NCBI GenBank assembly: GCA_013003415.1
Contig: JABDJR010000189.1
Span: 1 to 7,616 of the forward strand
DNA from: Candidatus Eiseniibacteriota bacterium
GTDB lineage: Bacteria > Eisenbacteria > RBG-16-71-46 > JABDJR01
DNA length: 7,616 nucleotides
Direction of reading: 5' to 3'
Position numbers and translations under genes: made by a program. Below the pieces are notes generated by a model that was given only the letters and a program-made list of their open reading frames with translations, did not search any database and was not told the DNA's origin. This document shows positions 5,473 to 7,616 of this stretch, in pieces. Positions within the stretch are counted from its first letter, which is position 1, and each line of letters begins with the position of its first letter.

Positions 5473-5548
5473 GGAGCGGTCGTAAGGCTGATTAAATGGG
5501 GTTTGGGGCAGAATTCCCAAATCGGGATTCTTGCATTTGGACCGCTCC
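5473..5548 (+). repeat. Inverted repeat between the PhoD-like gene and fbp with a nested stem
   Basis: GGAGCGGTC (5473-5481) is exactly complementary to GACCGCTCC (5540-5548) across 58 bases. Inside it, GAATTCCC (5511-5518) can pair with GGGATTC (5524-5530) with one bulged T. It begins 11 bases after the phosphatase stop and is followed by a TTTTT at 5567-5571. It could be a 3'-end structure of the phosphatase mRNA or a leader element. The bases are seen, the role is not. Confidence 0.35.
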
Positions 5549-5585
5549 AACCAAGGTCTCGGCTAGTTTTTCTGGGATCCTGTCG

Positions 5586-5591
5586 TATACT
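5586..5591 (+). promoter_or_regulatory. Possible -10 box for fbp
   Basis: TATACT matches the TATAAT consensus at five of six positions, 75 bases before the fbp start. No good -35 hexamer is found at the right distance; the region 5563-5571 is CTAGTTTTT. Weak evidence, but it is the best candidate in the gap. Confidence 0.3.
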
Positions 5592-5617
5592 CAACAGACA
5601 CTTCTACTCACTCAAGT

Positions 5618-5659
5618 GGTCTTCAAGACCGCACCCCTTTGGTTCCCCCCCGGAGGTCT
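5618..5659 (+). promoter_or_regulatory. Fbp leader: alternative pairing that could hide the ribosome site
   Basis: AGACC (5626-5630) can pair back with GGTCT at 5618-5622 (loop TCA) or forward with GGTCT at 5655-5659, which overlaps the Shine-Dalgarno GGAGGT (5652-5657). A C7 tract (5645-5651) abuts the GGAGG. Each stem is only five pairs, so chance is a real explanation. Confidence 0.25.
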
Positions 5660-5660
5660 G

Positions 5661-6683
5661 ATGCCCGTCTCCTCAAACATGCAAGGCAAAGTTGTCACGG
5701 TGACGCGATACATCATGGAGATGGAGCGCAATATCCCCGACGCAACCGGAGATTTCTCCAACTTGCTGTCCGAGATCACCCTGGCTGGAAAAATGATCCA
5801 GCGCGAAGTTTCCAAAGCTGGTCTGGTCGATGTTCTCGGCAAAACCGGTACCGTCAACGTTCAGGGCGAAGAGGTCATGAAGCTCGACGCCTTGGCCGAT
5901 CGCATTATTTATCAAGCGCTGGACCATACGGGTTTGTTGTGTGTCATGGCATCCGAGGAAGAAGAAGATGTTCTGCATATTCCACCGGAGTATCCCTGCG
6001 GTAAGTATGTGCTCAATTACGATCCTCTTGATGGCTCATCGAACATCGAGGCCAATGTCTCTATTGGAACCATTTTCTCCATCCACCGGCGCGTCACTCC
6101 CGGGAATGGGCACGGTACCGAAGTCGATTGCATGCAACCCGGCTTCAAACAGGTTGCGGCCGGCTATCTCGTCTACGGGTCAAGCTGCATGTTGGTGTTT
6201 ACCACTGGGCAAGGTGTGCACGGGTTTACTTTAGATCCCAGCATGGGCGAGTTTCTCCTTAGCCACGAGGACATTCGCATTCCCGGTAGCGGCAACATTT
6301 ACTCCGTGAATGAAGGAAATCGGGAGCTTTGGAGCCAAGGTACAAAGGACTATGTCGACGGCTTGCGCGATCCGGGTAAAAGAAACGGTAGCGGCCCCTA
6401 CAAGTCGCGGTACATCGGAAGCTTGGTCGCCGATTTCCATCGCACGCTTTTGTACGGAGGAATTTTCCTCTATCCCAGTGACACTTCGAGCCCCCAGGGG
6501 AAACTGCGTCTGCTGTACGAAGCGGCCCCACTAGCCTTCATTGTGGAGCAGGCCGGCGGTATGGCGGTGGACGGAACGTCTCGACGGATCATGGATATTC
6601 TTCCCGACGAGCTGCACCAACGCACGCCGTTGGTGATCGGGAGTCGCGAGAACGTCGAAGACTATCTCAAGTCCGATCGTTAG
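5661..6683 (+). CDS. fbp: Class I fructose-1,6-bisphosphatase
   Basis: This 340-residue enzyme removes the 1-phosphate of fructose-1,6-bisphosphate, the committing step of gluconeogenesis, in the cytosol. Visible marks: TGDFSNLLSEITLAGKMI (29-46) in the N-terminal helical region, MASEEEEDV (96-104) with metal-ligand Glu99/Glu100, the signature YDPLDGSSNIEANVSIGTIF (120-139) with Asp121 and Asp124, YLVYGSSCMLVFT (169-181), NEGNRELW (217-224), YIGSLVADFHRTLLYGGIFLYP (251-272) with substrate-contact residues, and KLRLLYEAAPLAFIVEQAGG (281-300) with metal-ligand Glu287. The length is usual for the family. ATG 5661 is preceded by GGAGGT at 5652-5657. The frame stays open back to an ATG at 5496, but that extension has no ribosome site and is unlike the family N-terminus. 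It is convergent with the propeller gene downstream. Confidence 0.95.
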   Translation: MPVSSNMQGKVVTVTRYIMEMERNIPDATGDFSNLLSEITLAGKMIQREVSKAGLVDVLGKTGTVNVQGEEVMKLDALADRIIYQALDHTGLLCVMASEEEEDVLHIPPEYPCGKYVLNYDPLDGSSNIEANVSIGTIFSIHRRVTPGNGHGTEVDCMQPGFKQVAAGYLVYGSSCMLVFTTGQGVHGFTLDPSMGEFLLSHEDIRIPGSGNIYSVNEGNRELWSQGTKDYVDGLRDPGKRNGSGPYKSRYIGSLVADFHRTLLYGGIFLYPSDTSSPQGKLRLLYEAAPLAFIVEQAGGMAVDGTSRRIMDILPDELHQRTPLVIGSRENVEDYLKSDR

Positions 6684-6688
6684 GCGAA

Positions 6689-6702
6689 ATTCCCTAGGGA
6701 AT
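6689..6702. terminator. Perfect palindrome at the convergent gene ends (possible bidirectional terminator)
   Basis: ATTCCCTAGGGAAT is a 14-base perfect palindrome starting 5 bases after the fbp stop. It contains the TAG stop (6696-6694) of the minus-strand gene. A flanking CG/CG pair with two bulged A extends it. The stem is short and lacks a T-run on either side, so it is at best a weak terminator. Confidence 0.3.
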
Positions 6703-7616
6703 CGGTAGGTCGAAGAGCAACACCACCTGGCCCCTCCCCGGATTGTGCGCTACCGCAAGCACGCGCTGAATGGGACTCCAAGCCAAACCCCTCGGATCGA
6801 ATAGAGAGGGGAAGATCGAGACAGCATGGGGCGAAAAGATGTGCTGCACCCGAACCTCAAACGCTTGCGTTTCGGAAGGCCCCTGAACATAGGCCACCGG
6901 ACGATCCCCAAAAGGTGACCAAGCCGGCAGCTGGCAGAACCCTTCTGTCTTCATGGTGTCCGGGGAGCTCGGCGCAAACCCTTCGATAAACGCGAACAAG
7001 ATGTTTCCGTTGAGTTGCCACGCCAGGCGATTGATGTCCTGTCGAGGATCCCAGGTTGGTTGGCGTCCCAAGGTGGTGGTGGCGGTGTTCGTGCTGGTCA
7101 GGAAACCGTCTTCCGTTTCCGACCACAGGAGCTGGGCCGCTTCAGGCTCGAAACTCTCGGTCACGGAATAGGCTAAGCGATTCTCGTCGGCCGCAATGCC
7201 GTAGGTGTTTCCGTTTCTGAGAATTCCTGTGTCCTGGATTTGATTGATGTGGCCGTCGTCTTCCGGATTAAAGATCCGAGCCACCAACAGGTCTCCACGT
7301 CTGGAAGTCCAGGCTAGGTACTCATCGTCGCCCAAGATGCCGATCTTCTCGCCTAAGGTTACATTGGCGGTCACCAGGGTCGCGTTGGGTTGGCCCGTTT
7401 GGGGAGTGAGAGCCGAGGAGTACATCCCGGTTCCGAATTCGGTGGTATGCGCGGTGTACACAATGCCGGCACCGTTCTTCAAGAACGTAACCGGGCCAAT
7501 CTCTTCAATATCCTCTCTTCCGAGGTCCATGATTTCGAACTGCGTGTCCCGGGCCACGAAGGTGATGGAGTCGGCCGAGTTGTGGGCGGTCTGGACATCG
7601 ATGAACTGTTCCGAAT
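6694..7616 (-). CDS. TolB/PD40-like beta-propeller protein, C-terminal part (start outside window)
   Basis: The frame is open from the right edge to TAG at 6696-6694, giving 306 visible residues. The N-terminus, and with it any signal peptide or lipobox, is missing. The visible part is a series of beta-rich repeats of about 40-50 residues with propeller marks: TFLKNGAGIVYTAHTTE, GDDEYLAWTSRRGDLLVARI, DENRLAYSVTE...LLWSETED, PTWDPRQDINRLAWQLNGN, PAWSPFGDRPVAYVQG, and LAWSPIQRVLAVAHN followed by GRGQVVLLFDLP. The recurring (P/L)-A-W-S-P-x-G/x motif, then a hydrophobic strand, is that of PD40/TolB-type blades. Such domains commonly mediate protein-protein contacts in the periplasm or on the surface. 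No catalytic residues are apparent. A GTG at 7557 is in frame but is not needed as a start, since coding-like sequence continues to the edge (…QFIDVQTAHNSADSITF). It is convergent with fbp with a 10-base gap. Confidence 0.75.
   Translation of the reverse strand, partial: SEQFIDVQTAHNSADSITFVARDTQFEIMDLGREDIEEIGPVTFLKNGAGIVYTAHTTEFGTGMYSSALTPQTGQPNATLVTANVTLGEKIGILGDDEYLAWTSRRGDLLVARIFNPEDDGHINQIQDTGILRNGNTYGIAADENRLAYSVTESFEPEAAQLLWSETEDGFLTSTNTATTTLGRQPTWDPRQDINRLAWQLNGNILFAFIEGFAPSSPDTMKTEGFCQLPAWSPFGDRPVAYVQGPSETQAFEVRVQHIFSPHAVSIFPSLFDPRGLAWSPIQRVLAVAHNPGRGQVVLLFDLPIP

Noticed and set aside
5462..5475. GGTTCGATTCC right after the PhoD-like stop resembles a tRNA T-loop, suggesting a tRNA remnant or attachment site.
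   Set aside because: The flanking bases do not form a five-pair T-stem, and no acceptor stem, anticodon arm or CCA end can be built around it.
5496..5660. ATG at 5496 as the start of fructose-1,6-bisphosphatase.
   Set aside because: The 55 extra residues are unlike the family, no ribosome site precedes the ATG, and ATG 5661 has GGAGGT in front of it.

Overview
The window reads as ordinary bacterial chromosome with moderately high GC, dense genes and no mobile element, CRISPR array, tRNA or rRNA that I can see. It suggests a Gram-negative-type aerobic heterotroph. The propionyl-CoA carboxylase genes are split into separate biotin carboxylase and biotin carrier genes next to a methylmalonyl-CoA mutase, and there is an L-lysine 6-transaminase, a PhoD-like phosphatase and a class I fructose-1,6-bisphosphatase. 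This mix would fit a lineage such as Myxococcota or Acidobacteriota, but that placement is inference and no single gene proves it.

Layout. Positions 1-2178 (minus strand) hold a tight three-gene unit read right to left: biotin carboxylase (643-2178), biotin carboxyl carrier protein (115-639) and the first 39 codons of a methylmalonyl-CoA mutase large subunit (1-118, cut by the window edge). The first two genes are 3 bases apart. The last two overlap in a TTGA stop/start. Together they describe propionyl-CoA to (methyl)malonyl-CoA to succinyl-CoA. The carboxyltransferase and the epimerase are not in view.

Positions 2179-2609 form a 431-base divergent intergenic region, the least ordinary part of the window. 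It has a run of stem-loops, two of which share bases and so exclude each other, then an extended -10 promoter facing right, then a 16-bp interrupted stem at the predicted transcript start, and a roughly 228-nt leader with a possible 26-codon ORF. It precedes L-lysine 6-transaminase (2610-3956, plus strand), which ends in a strong intrinsic terminator (3989-4018) and is therefore probably monocistronic.

Positions 4128-5462 (plus) encode a PhoD-like metallophosphatase without a visible export signal. After a 198-base gap with several inverted repeats comes class I fructose-1,6-bisphosphatase (5661-6683, plus), a gluconeogenic enzyme. Succinyl-CoA from the propionate pathway feeds gluconeogenesis, so the two ends of the window are metabolically compatible, though nothing shows co-regulation. 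Positions 6694-7616 (minus, convergent with fbp) hold the C-terminal part of a TolB/PD40-like beta-propeller protein whose start lies outside the window.

I did not find a clearly new biological system. The best candidates for a second look are the structured region at 2262-2420 and the leader of fbp.
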